Origin: Leptolyngbya sp. FACHB-8
GTDB taxonomy: Bacteria > Cyanobacteriota > Cyanobacteriia > Elainellales > Elainellaceae
Direction of reading: 5' to 3'
Length of the DNA: 61,360 nt
NCBI RefSeq assembly: GCF_014695575.1
Contig: NZ_JACJOO010000056.1
Location: forward strand, 1 to 61,360
Made by a program: the position numbers and the translations under genes. The notes beneath the pieces are model-generated. The model did no database searches. It had not been told where the DNA came from and was given only the letters and a program-made list of their open reading frames with translations. Positions 33,701-41,505 of the stretch are shown here, in pieces. Numbering within the stretch: the stretch's first letter is position 1; every line of letters begins with the position of its first letter.

Positions 33701-36448
33701 CCAGTCCGGCTGTCTAACCCGCACCCCGCTGCCTCCTAGCATGCGGCTGTAACGCCCCTCGCAGTCCATCTGAATGAGGAGATCAGGGATGCTCTCAACA
33801 ATAGTGCGATTGGTTTGTTCACTCTGCTGAAGGGCGGCTTCTGTGCGTTTGCGTTCGGTAATATCCCGAATCATAAATAGAGCTTCATCGTCGCCGCTTT
33901 TAATGACCCGCACCTCCTCGTGCTGGAGGTAATCGCCCAGTTGAATTTGCTGCTCATAAATTTGCAACTCACCGGTTTGTACAGCCTGATTCAAATAGTG
34001 CCACTGGCGTTCGGCCATCTCCGGAGGCAACAAATTCAGCATCGATTGGCCAATAGGGTTGACCCCCTTCTGAATAACATCCAATTGTTGGTATTGGGTC
34101 ATGTATGCTCGATAGACGCCATCTATCCCCAACCGCATCATCAAGTCAGGAATTGCCTTTAAAATGGCGCTGCTCTGGGCTTCGCTTTGCTTCAAGGCCA
34201 GCTCGGCTTGTTTGCGATCGCTAATATCTCTAACCAACGCCAATACTTCGTTGTCGTTGTAAGGAACAATACGGACTTCTTCAACCTGGGTTCTCCCGTC
34301 AATGGAAAGGTCCTGTTCATATATCTGAACCGTCTTGGTTTTTAAGCCCCGCTGAACAGCCTCCATCCGTTTCTGGGCTGCTTCAGGTGGCAAGGTTTCA
34401 AAGACATGGGTGCCGACCATCTTGGGTAGATTACCCACAATATCGAAGTTAGGGGTGGCTACAAACTCCAGGTAAACTCCCGCCCCATTGATCCGCATAA
34501 TCAAATCAGGCAATGCGTCGATCAACGCTCGGTGATGGGCCTCACTCTCCTGTAGAGCCTTTTCCCAACGCTTGCGTTCGGTGATATCGCGAATAATTTT
34601 TGAAATTCCTGTAATTCGACCTGCTTCATTTTTTAATGGTGAAACGGTAATGGAAACTTCCACCGGGTTCCCATCTTTGTGAATACGAACCGTTTCAAAA
34701 TGCTCAATTCGCTCGCCCCGTTGGAGTCGTTCGCTGATGGATGGCTCCTCGTCTTGAGGCTTCAGCGGAAACAGCATAGAAATGGGTTGTCCCACGGCTT
34801 CCGCTCTGGTATACCCAAACAGACGTTCAGCTCCAGCGTTCCAGCTGGTAATTATGCCATCTAACGTCTTGGTGATAATGGCATCATCAGAAGATTCCAC
34901 CACGGCTGCTAGCAAGCGCGCTGTCTCTTCATTTTGTTTGCGATCGCTAATATCCGTCAGGCTGCCCACGTACCCGGTGATATGCCCTGAGGTATCCTGT
35001 TCGGCTTCCATCTGCACCAGTACCCAACGCACGGTTCCATCAGGGTGCAGAAAGCGATACTCCATCAAGAATGAGCGGCTTTCCTGAAAGGCGCGAGCCG
35101 CTTCGGTGACTACCTTCTCGCGATCGTCTGGATGAATTCCTCGATGCCAGGAGAAATCGAGGGAACAGCCGGGAAGGAGGCCCGTAATCTCGCAGCAGCG
35201 TTGGTTGACATAGATGCAATTCCCTTCCGCATCGGTACGAAAAATACCCACCGGAACGCTGGCAGCCAGGGTCGCATAGCGCTGTTCGCTTTCTTGCAGG
35301 GAAAGGAGGGTCTTTTGTCTCTCCAGGGCAAGCTGCTCTAGGGCTGCTTCTGCCCGCCGCCGCTCCTCCAGTTCCTGGTTGACCCGCTGGTAAGCAGCGT
35401 GTAATTCTTGGGTGCGCTCCTCTACTTTTTGTTCCAGAGATGCGTTCAAGGTTTGCAGGGAGCGATCCAGTTCTGTTTGGTGGAGGGCGATCGCCAACTG
35501 CACAGATAGTTGTTGTAGAAAGCTGACATCACTTTCGTCCCAGCATCGTGGAGATGTGCACTGATGAACGATTAGCAACCCCCATAAGGGTTGATTAACT
35601 TTGGGTGGTCGCAGGATTGGCATCACCACAGCAGCCCGCACTTGCGCCTCTTGCAGCCGTTGAACATGCTCTCCCGATAGGTGGGTCAGATCAATATCTG
35701 CAACTGCGAAGAGACTGCCCTCCTGACAGGCTGCACTCAGGTCATCGGGAAAGGATAAATCAATGCGGGGCGTATCCAGGCATGAGGCCCAGGGAGTGGC
35801 AATCGCTTCTGCAACAATCTCCCCCTTGCCATCTGGGCTGAGCTCGTAAATGAGGATGCGATCGCTTTTCAAAAACTCGCGGGTGTCGTGGGCGATCGCG
35901 CTCAAAATCTCGGTGATGTCGTGATGTTGCCGAGTGCGGGAGGCGATATCAGCCAGCAATGCCTCCTGCCGTTGCGAGCGCAGCAGTTGCCGCATCAAAG
36001 TTGTATGCTCGCGTACCTGATTGATGCAGGTGTAGAGGGAAACGGATGTAATATCCCCTTTTACCAAATAATCAGCGGCTCCCAGCTTCATCGCTCTGAC
36101 TGCCGTCCGCTCGTCGCCATGCCCCGTTAAGACAATAACGGGCGATCGCCGCTCTGATGGCTCCGCCCCAACCATCTCGAGAAACTGTAATCCATCCCCA
36201 TCAGGCAACCGCACATCCAGTAACACTATGTCGGGATGGTGCGATCGCCATAGATCAAGCCCTACAGCCAGGGTGCCTGCTTGCAGAAAGTGGTAGGGAA
36301 CGTCACTGGCAGCTTTTAGATACTGGATGTATGTCGCACGGGCGACCGCAGAATCATCCACCACAAGAATTGTAAACGGGGTCGCTGGCAAAGCCTGAAA
36401 AGCATTGACACTACCCTGAAAACTGTAACAAGGGCGTACGTTGGACAT
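30701..36448 (-). CDS. Giant hybrid sensor kinase: REC, GAF, nine PAS, HisKA, HATPase, REC
   Basis: The protein is 1915 aa. REC1 has LLDVRLPDGDG (Asp near 75). GAF (about 180-325) has SDRILIYELSPDG, like bilin- or small-ligand-binding GAFs, but lacks the chromophore Cys of phytochromes as far as I can see. A coiled coil follows. Nine PAS/PAC units start near 390, 515, 645, 765, 885, 1005, 1145, 1270 and 1400. Units 3-5 are tandem copies (IPDL at the start, YEQ before HEEVRV, then RDITERK). HisKA has MSHELRTPLNA (near 1541), HATPase NLLNNAVKF and GTGLGLALVKR, REC2 LILMDIQMAG (near 1841). No membrane helix, so it senses internal signals or those of partners. Confidence 0.94.
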   Translation of the reverse strand: MSNVRPCYSFQGSVNAFQALPATPFTILVVDDSAVARATYIQYLKAASDVPYHFLQAGTLAVGLDLWRSHHPDIVLLDVRLPDGDGLQFLEMVGAEPSERRSPVIVLTGHGDERTAVRAMKLGAADYLVKGDITSVSLYTCINQVREHTTLMRQLLRSQRQEALLADIASRTRQHHDITEILSAIAHDTREFLKSDRILIYELSPDGKGEIVAEAIATPWASCLDTPRIDLSFPDDLSAACQEGSLFAVADIDLTHLSGEHVQRLQEAQVRAAVVMPILRPPKVNQPLWGLLIVHQCTSPRCWDESDVSFLQQLSVQLAIALHQTELDRSLQTLNASLEQKVEERTQELHAAYQRVNQELEERRRAEAALEQLALERQKTLLSLQESEQRYATLAASVPVGIFRTDAEGNCIYVNQRCCEITGLLPGCSLDFSWHRGIHPDDREKVVTEAARAFQESRSFLMEYRFLHPDGTVRWVLVQMEAEQDTSGHITGYVGSLTDISDRKQNEETARLLAAVVESSDDAIITKTLDGIITSWNAGAERLFGYTRAEAVGQPISMLFPLKPQDEEPSISERLQRGERIEHFETVRIHKDGNPVEVSITVSPLKNEAGRITGISKIIRDITERKRWEKALQESEAHHRALIDALPDLIMRINGAGVYLEFVATPNFDIVGNLPKMVGTHVFETLPPEAAQKRMEAVQRGLKTKTVQIYEQDLSIDGRTQVEEVRIVPYNDNEVLALVRDISDRKQAELALKQSEAQSSAILKAIPDLMMRLGIDGVYRAYMTQYQQLDVIQKGVNPIGQSMLNLLPPEMAERQWHYLNQAVQTGELQIYEQQIQLGDYLQHEEVRVIKSGDDEALFMIRDITERKRTEAALQQSEQTNRTIVESIPDLLIQMDCEGRYSRMLGGSGVRVRQPDWSATEPEIFNVLSQELAEQRLYYANRAIETGSLQVYEQIFNTGSESIHEEVRVAPLNEREVLIIIRDITDRKRAEAERLQAEKARVELHLLEQILDVVLAGYWDSDLVNQQEYLSPGFKRMFGYTDEELPNLPGIWETLIFPEDLPGTRECFKHHVQSRGVIPYYNEVRYRHKDGSTVWVICSGQVIEWDAEGNPLRMIGCHINISDRKQAEVERQRLIQELSDFKLALDEAAIVAITDAQGVITYVNDRFSAISGYSEEELIGQTHSLVNSGYHPPEFFRDLWSTIAQGEIWKGEICNRAKDGSLYWVESTLVPFLDAQGQPFQYLAVRFDITDRKLAEVTIQQENAFRQQIVENMAEGLCVCHALEELPYLRFTVWNQQMFQITGYTQEEINTLGWHILFPDMETQEQARTRMTRMHENDFLIAEEWDIQRQDGQRRTIAISTSLLSSSEGQLYVLALIQDITARKQAEKALQESQQFIQTVVNTVPLPLLWKNQQSVFLGCNQQLAKTLGLQSPDEIIGKTDFDFSPTPLEAEAYQAADRWVMEEEEPKLGIEETLTLPNGEQRWLETHKAPLRNWAGEVVGIVGMFQDITARKQAEAELQRTNEELAQATRLKDEFLATMSHELRTPLNAILGMTEGLVEAVFGEINSQQLRAIQTIERSGHHLLELINDILDIAKIESGQMELDCIPTAVTPLCNASMAFFKQQAEKKKIDLLLNLPSDLPYLWVDERRIRQVLINLLNNAVKFTPEGGQITLEVSLQEGKTLGDQSQRFLRLAVTDTGIGISPENIGKLFRPFIQIDSALNRKYEGTGLGLALVKRIVELHGGQVRLTSEVGAGSCFTIDLPCVPSAASGSESATSRKSMAATFVPDAGPLILLAEDNEANIGTISSYLQAKGYRILLAKRGQEAIALAQAQSPDLILMDIQMAGLDGLEAIAAIRQTPRLSSVPIITMTAFAMEGDRDRYLAAGANDYITKPIKLKQLVEAIADLLVPHGDDL

Positions 36449-36627
36449 GATTGCGGGAGGAGAAGGTTAGCCAACCAGGAATCAGGGATGAGTTAGCCAC
36501 TTATGTTTAATATGCCCACTGGCCTCATGAGATCACAAAGAGAGCAATACACTCTAGGAAACGGATGCATGGATGGCATCAGGGGTGGGTTTTAGCATGC
36601 CTTATCGTTGTTTTCCTCGTTGACGTA

Positions 36628-36702
36628 GCCCTGTCGTGTTAGTTAGGAAATCAAGAGCAGTGTTCCACGCGCTCCTGATTTCTCAACTAACACGGCACTG
36701 GC
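36628..36702. repeat. Imperfect palindrome
   Basis: GCCCTGTCGTGTTAGTTAGG on the left pairs with CTCAACTAACACGGCACTGGC on the right, and AAATCAAGAGC with GCTCCTGATTT, around a loop of about nine bases. There are a few mismatches, unlike the perfect elements next to it. Confidence 0.55.
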
Positions 36703-36723
36703 AATCAATCGGTAAACATCATT

Positions 36724-36779
36724 CAACTCAACTTCATAATGCTGTGCGAAGCTTCGCACAGCATTATGAAGTTGAGTTG
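36724..36779. repeat. Perfect loopless palindrome, 28-base arms
   Basis: The 56 bases are fully self-complementary with no spacer (centre TGCGAAGCTTCGCA). As single strand it would fold with a loop of four or so bases. It is unrelated in sequence to its neighbours. Confidence 0.75.
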
Positions 36780-36965
36780 AATTGAGTTAATTAGCCTCTG
36801 CTGGCAGTATTTTGTAAGGCTCTGCTGCGTTACAGAGGTGTGTTGTAGAACCTCCCATAAGGTTAATTTTTCTATGCATTTCGCATACGAAAAAATATCC
36901 TTTCAAACAGATCCTAACCCCTGGGGGGCATCGCTATACTTGCGTCATATAACCCTTTCTGATCC

Positions 36966-37024
36966 GGTGAGGTACGAGAGATAGATGTGAGATGCCATCC
37001 CATATCTATCTCTCGTACCTCACC
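36966..37024. repeat. Palindrome, 24-base arms
   Basis: GGTGAGGTACGAGAGATAGA on the left is complementary to the right arm ending CTCGTACCTCACC, with one mismatch and an 11-base loop. It lies 70 bases before the lipase-like gene, so it is within that gene's leader or promoter. Confidence 0.65.
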
Positions 37025-37095
37025 AAATTGATTAGAGATGCTGTATAAGCTTGCCAAGGTTCGCACGACCTGTTGATTCATGACACCCATAATTC

Positions 37096-37995
37096 ATGCC
37101 TTTTAGGGAGCCAAACGTAATTTTGTTTTTGCAGCATGGTTGGGCCGATGACAACCGGGCCATGCTGAAATTAGGAGAACAACTCGCTATCCCCGGTACA
37201 GAAGTGGTGGCGTCCAGCCTCAACTACGTACAAACCTGGTTGCGGATTGACCCGCTCATTCAGGAAGTGGAAGCGATCGCCCAAACCACCATGGCCCGTC
37301 ATCCTGGTATTCCTTTGCGGATTGTGGGGCACTCCATGGGCGGGCTGATATGGCTGGAAGTTTTGAACCGCAATCCCTCCTGGCGCGCCAATGTGCATTC
37401 TCTCGTGCTGGTGGGGTCGCCGGTGGGTGGTGCTGATTTAGGCCGTATCCTCGATCCATTACAAGTCGGGGTTGGTATTGCAGGCGATTTGGGCAAGAAC
37501 CGGAAGGCGCTTGCTGCCCACATTGCTGCCATAGTGCCCACCCTGATTATTGCTGGCGACCTGGACGGAGGTAGCGATGGAGTCGTTCCTGTGGAATGTA
37601 CCCGCTTTCCACATGCCCAGTTTGTGCGGCTCCCAGGGATTTCCCATCCCGCTCTCCGCAGCCACTCCAGTGTGGCTGCGACTATCCGCGAGTTCTGGGT
37701 CGGGCTCCAGGTGGGAGAGGCGGTCGTGTTAGATGACGTGATTCATCGGTTACATGCGGTCCCCGGCATGACCGATGGCCATATGCGGGATTTTGCGAAA
37801 AGCAAGGTTCTCTTCCATCTGAAGAATGGGGGGACGTTGCGCACCTGGACAAACGTATTTGGGGTGGCTCACGTCTTTGTTGCCGATGCCGAAGGGACAT
37901 GCCGATACGCTGGGTTTGTAGGCTGGTTACATAATTCGGATTTGCAACGGGCGATCGCTAATATTCACCAGGATGAACATCTGAGTATTCAGTAA
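37096..37995 (+). CDS. Alpha/beta hydrolase, lipase-like
   Basis: The protein is 299 aa. The alpha/beta-hydrolase fold has an early FLQHGWADDN, nucleophile elbow IVGHSMGGLIW (Ser near 79), and candidate acid DLDGGSDGVVP near residue 155, as in PGAP1/DUF676-like lipases. The catalytic His is likely in LPGISHPALRSHSS. After residue 205 there is an extra C-terminal segment of about 90 residues I do not recognise. No signal peptide, so it is probably cytosolic. The substrate may be a lipid or ester. Confidence 0.85.
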   Translation: MPFREPNVILFLQHGWADDNRAMLKLGEQLAIPGTEVVASSLNYVQTWLRIDPLIQEVEAIAQTTMARHPGIPLRIVGHSMGGLIWLEVLNRNPSWRANVHSLVLVGSPVGGADLGRILDPLQVGVGIAGDLGKNRKALAAHIAAIVPTLIIAGDLDGGSDGVVPVECTRFPHAQFVRLPGISHPALRSHSSVAATIREFWVGLQVGEAVVLDDVIHRLHAVPGMTDGHMRDFAKSKVLFHLKNGGTLRTWTNVFGVAHVFVADAEGTCRYAGFVGWLHNSDLQRAIANIHQDEHLSIQ

Positions 37996-38072
37996 CTTGA
38001 GTGCGAGTTAAGGGATTTTCACGTAGAGCAGAGACACAAATCCAATATGAGGATGCGCCTCACTGACAAAGA

Positions 38073-38113
38073 CATGAATTGTTGTGTAGCAAAGCCACAC
38101 AGCAATTCACGCA
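38073..38113. repeat. Short hairpin after the lipase-like gene
   Basis: GAATTGTTGTGT and ACACAGCAATTC pair around AGCAAAGCC, 80 bases past the lipase stop and 90 bases before the end of the convergent PhoX gene. It may be a bidirectional terminator. No T-run is seen. Confidence 0.45.
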
Positions 38114-38200
38114 GAGAGTCTCTTTTTGAGTTTTGAGAAGCTTAGAGAAGCCAGGGACGACCCCCCAGCTTGAATTTGTCAATGATCGAACTCTAGATTA

Positions 38201-40405
38201 TCAGACCAGGGCTTGCCCATTTGTACGCCTGATTGCAATTAGGGCAGGTTTAGGTGGATTATTGGGGCCTTTTCCGGGCCAATTCGACCCGACAGGCACC
38301 TCCCGCTCCTGCGCAAACTCTTCGCCTGCAGTGGTCTTCATGGCAAATTTACGAGTTGCGGTCGCCATATCCTGACGTCGACCATTAATTTCTCCCGGGT
38401 GTTGCACCGAGATGAACAGAGTGCGCTGATCGCGGCTAAAGAACGGCCCCGTCATTTCGCAATCCATAGGGCCAAAGCCGAACAGGTAGGCCTCGCCAGC
38501 GTTGGGGCCAGATGTGGGAATGTACCACACTGAGTTGTTGCCATAAAGGCCACGCAGATTGGATTGACTGATGGCCTTGCCTTCAGCATCCACACGGCTG
38601 GTGATCTCCTTGTTGTGGCGATCGCTCGACATATCCGTTACCATCCACAGGTTACCTTTGCTGTCGAACTCCAGGTTGTCGGGGTTGGCAAAACCTGCGC
38701 CTCCCTCGGCGGGTTCGCCCCCCAGGGCCATACTTTCCCACCGAAACGTCATGGAGGCGGGGTCAGCTTCTACCAGCTTGACAATCCAGCCATACTCCCA
38801 TTCAGATTCGCCATTGGGCGCCTGGAATACCAGTTTGTTGGGGCTGCCGTCGCTGCCGCTGGGAGCACCCGAGGTGAAAGCAATATATAGAGTGCCATCA
38901 GGAGCCAGTTCGGTGTCTTCGGGCCGGGCTGTGCAGGTAGCCCCGGCGGCATTGGCGGCGAAGTGTGCGTCAATCAGGATGGCACCCTGCACCTCTTCAG
39001 GGGCACCTGTGTAGAGAGCACCTAGCGTAGGAAATTGGGATTTGTAGGTGGCGATCGCTCCATCATCCTCGACCTTCATCGTGCCGCCATCGGGACGATT
39101 AGGCAGGGTGATCATGCCACCGACATGGATGCTGGGCAGTTCGGGGTTAACAGGAGTATCTGCCTTTAAGGGAATCCAGCTGCCTGTGCCATCTGGGTTA
39201 AATTTGGCAGCGTAAAGCATGCCACTTTCCATCAGACGCGAGTTGGCCTTGCTGGTGGGGTCGCTGACGGTGCCTGTGCTAACGAACTTGTAGACATGGC
39301 CACCACGGCGATCGCACCCCCCATACACCGCCAGTTGCTTACCCGCTTCTGCCCGAATGCCAAACCCTTCATGGCGATAGCGCCCCAACCAGGAGTGCTT
39401 GGTGCCAAAGTCACGAGGGTTTGCCGGGTCAATCTCCACAGCCCAGCCATATTTGTTCCCTGCCAGGCCAAAGACATTACCCAGGCCGTCAATACCTTCT
39501 TTGCCAACCAAAAAGGCCTTCTTGGCGGGATCGAAGGAGGTCCCATCAGCATGGATTTGTTCCGGTACAAAGTCCTGGAAGTTCTCTTCTGCGCTCAGCA
39601 CCGTTCCCCAGGGTGTCGTACCACCAGAGCAGTTGTTGAGTGTGCCCACAATCCGATCGCCCAGGCTATCGATATAACCGATACCGCTGGTCTTCCGAAA
39701 TACCGCTGCTGCTGGCCCGGTCGCTTTCAAATAACGACTATCTTCCAGCCCAGACATACCGGTTATCCGGCGATCGGCATTGGAATTTGTGCGCACCCAA
39801 CGACCCTCTGCATTCCGCTGCACAGAGATGACCGAGAGCCCAATATCAATCAACGCCTCTTTGCAATACTCGGCAATTTTCCCCTTCAAGGGATCGCTGT
39901 CAGCCAAACCAAAGGCGTTGATGCCATCCTCCCCCGCTGCCTCTGAGACCGCAACCATATCAGCAATAGGGATGGATTTGCCAACGACCTCTTCGTAGGT
40001 CTCGTTCCAGGGGGTAGCGCTGATGTACTCGTGGTTGTTGATCAGGTACCCTTCACCGGGAGCCGTCTCCAGAAAAGAGATGTAATCGCTGTTGTAGCCA
40101 AACCGTGAATCTCCAACGGGGTCACCCCAGGCTGCAACAATGTCATAGGTAAAGCCGTCCGGCAGTACGACATCATCCTGTACTGCAAACTTGCTATATT
40201 CCACGGCTTGTCGGAACGGTGCAACCCCATCGGTTGCTACAGGCATTGCCCCTTTGATCGGGGTAAACGGAAGCTCCGCAGAGATTGACTCAGCTGCAGC
40301 AGGAGCACCTCGCAAAAAAGCCCCATTTTGAACCAGGGGTTGTAGTGCAACGGAACCGGCACTGGCACCCAGGAACGCCAGGAAATGTCTACGTTTGAGG
40401 GTCAT
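38201..40405 (-). CDS. phoX: PhoX-family phosphatase, Tat-exported
   Basis: The protein is 734 aa. The N-terminus LKRRHFLAFLGASAG is a twin-arginine signal, so the protein is exported folded to the periplasm. The body is a DUF839 beta-propeller as in PhoX alkaline phosphatases, which use Ca2+ and Fe and release phosphate from organic esters. Visible blocks are GYLINNHEY near 115, GGTTPWGTVLSAEENFQD, and DNLEFDSKGNLWMVTD near 600. The start MTLKRR is used rather than a Met seven codons upstream because it puts the twin Arg near the N-terminus. Many DUF839 proteins lack proof of phosphatase activity. No obvious Pho box was found by eye. Confidence 0.88.
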   Translation of the reverse strand: MTLKRRHFLAFLGASAGSVALQPLVQNGAFLRGAPAAAESISAELPFTPIKGAMPVATDGVAPFRQAVEYSKFAVQDDVVLPDGFTYDIVAAWGDPVGDSRFGYNSDYISFLETAPGEGYLINNHEYISATPWNETYEEVVGKSIPIADMVAVSEAAGEDGINAFGLADSDPLKGKIAEYCKEALIDIGLSVISVQRNAEGRWVRTNSNADRRITGMSGLEDSRYLKATGPAAAVFRKTSGIGYIDSLGDRIVGTLNNCSGGTTPWGTVLSAEENFQDFVPEQIHADGTSFDPAKKAFLVGKEGIDGLGNVFGLAGNKYGWAVEIDPANPRDFGTKHSWLGRYRHEGFGIRAEAGKQLAVYGGCDRRGGHVYKFVSTGTVSDPTSKANSRLMESGMLYAAKFNPDGTGSWIPLKADTPVNPELPSIHVGGMITLPNRPDGGTMKVEDDGAIATYKSQFPTLGALYTGAPEEVQGAILIDAHFAANAAGATCTARPEDTELAPDGTLYIAFTSGAPSGSDGSPNKLVFQAPNGESEWEYGWIVKLVEADPASMTFRWESMALGGEPAEGGAGFANPDNLEFDSKGNLWMVTDMSSDRHNKEITSRVDAEGKAISQSNLRGLYGNNSVWYIPTSGPNAGEAYLFGFGPMDCEMTGPFFSRDQRTLFISVQHPGEINGRRQDMATATRKFAMKTTAGEEFAQEREVPVGSNWPGKGPNNPPKPALIAIRRTNGQALV

Positions 40406-40879
40406 AAAATCTGGATGTGTTCTCAACTCAATGAATGCAGCTATTAGTCGGGGCTTTGGTGTAACAAACCATCATTTCAGGGAAACCCTGAAAAGGCCCC
40501 TTACCTGTCACGCGGGGGTATTCTGCTGTTCAAGCCGCAAGCCTTATCGAGTTCATCTTCTGAGGGCCACCAGAACGAGCAGGCATACCCACCCAGATCC
40601 AGACTCTACAGATGTAGGGTTAAGGGACGGTCGCTGCTGCATTAATGGCAAGTAATGGGGTGTTTAAGGTTTTGCAAAAGTTCGCCTCTCTGGCCCAATT
40701 CTCTAGACGTCCTGCGCGAATTGTTAAGCGGCGGGTGCATCCCACTTTTGCGGGTGAGGCGAAGCCTGCCTCACCCGCAAAAGTTGGGATGCACCCTTGA
40801 GCGGCTTCGTCATGCAACGATCTGTGCAGCACCTCTTTCATGGCAACCGCCCGAAAGCTTTCGCTAAGTCAACCCAGTC
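40406..40879. other. Intergenic region upstream of phoX, with a palindrome
   Basis: No gene is supported. A strong palindrome at 40733-40796 (left GGGTGCATCCCACTTTTGCG, right its complement with one extra base; loop GAAGC region) dominates. The promoter of phoX should lie within 40406-40720. Confidence 0.55.
40733..40796. repeat. Palindrome, about 28-base arms
   Basis: The arms end in GGTGAGGC and GCCTCACC around a GAAGCCT tip, with a single extra A in the right arm. It belongs to the same general kind as the other GAA-tipped hairpins in this window, but the arm sequence is its own. Confidence 0.7.
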
Positions 40880-41205
40880 TGTGCGAAAAGATAGGTAATT
40901 TAGGGCACCTTACTGAAGGTAGCTTCGTGGGTGAATAAAGACGTGCCTGCCAAGTAGGCAGGGTTTCCCTTGAAGACGCTAGCAATAGCCGTTAAGTGGT
41001 CTCTTAAATAGAGATAGCTAAAGGCCAATATCTTAAGAACTGCCCAAATGGAGGAATCTAAAGGTGATGAGGTAAATCTATGGTAGGAACATGTCTGGTT
41101 GAGGTACATGTTCGAGAGCCTAACGCGGAACTCCACACGCGAGTATAAGCGCAAGTTTGCGAGGCCAGGGAGACGTGATCGTAAGGATTAGAGTTCTTAA
41201 GCTTC
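40880..41205 (+). ncRNA. Structured block, possible 5' remnant of a group II intron
   Basis: There is no ORF of merit. The block starts GTGCGAAAAG, like the GUGYG start of group II introns. Hairpins inside are ACCTT-ACTG-AAGGT (40906), CCTGCC-AAGTA-GGCAGG (40948) and GAACATGT...ACATGTTC (about 41087-41113). A nine-base closing stem CTTAAGAAC (41032-41040) / GTTCTTAAG (41193-41201) encloses the last of these. Phrases such as GAGAGCCTAACGCGGAAC and GCGCAAGTTTGCGAG look like intron domain I. No reverse transcriptase and no domain V were found, so if it is an intron it is truncated. Alternatively it is a cis-regulatory or stand-alone RNA upstream of the UbiB-type gene. Confidence 0.35.
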
Positions 41206-41505
41206 AGCTGGCTCAACCCCCAAAAAGGATAAATTTTGGGGCCGAGCTAATCCGTATTTCTATGGTTACAATAGTTAACTTTTGCGAAAGCTTTGGTTTA
41301 GTTAAGTGTAGTTTCTTATACGATGGTTAATAGATGCCATCAGCTGCCTGAGTAAGTCAGCTGTATCTCAAGCCCGCTCAAGCCTGCTCTGGTTGCGATC
41401 GTATTAAGAGACTGCGATAACTCGCTCTCTTCGTCCGGCAGGTAACAGCAGGTTTGACGTCTGTGAACACAGTTCAGGTTCATGGTTTGAGAGGATATTT
41501 CCAGC
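41206..41505. other. Leader region of the UbiB-type gene
   Basis: The 300 bases hold no gene. CCCCCAAAA...TTTTGGGG (about 41217-41243) is a small hairpin. The start of the next gene is preceded by GAGG at about 41491. The promoter is presumed here; I cannot pick a box with confidence. Confidence 0.5.

Larger units (their letters stand above)
36449..37095. other. Divergent intergenic region with three palindromes
   Basis: Promoters for the kinase pair and the lipase-like gene must lie here. Palindromes are at 36628-36702, 36724-36779 and 36966-37024. Around 36868-36895 lies TTTTTCTATGCATTTCGCATACGAAAAA, a weak inverted repeat like that at 26070. No gene found. Confidence 0.6.

Noticed and set aside
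38571-39946. Several long plus-strand ORFs opposite phoX
   Set aside because: They are antisense shadows of a clear 734-aa protein with family motifs.
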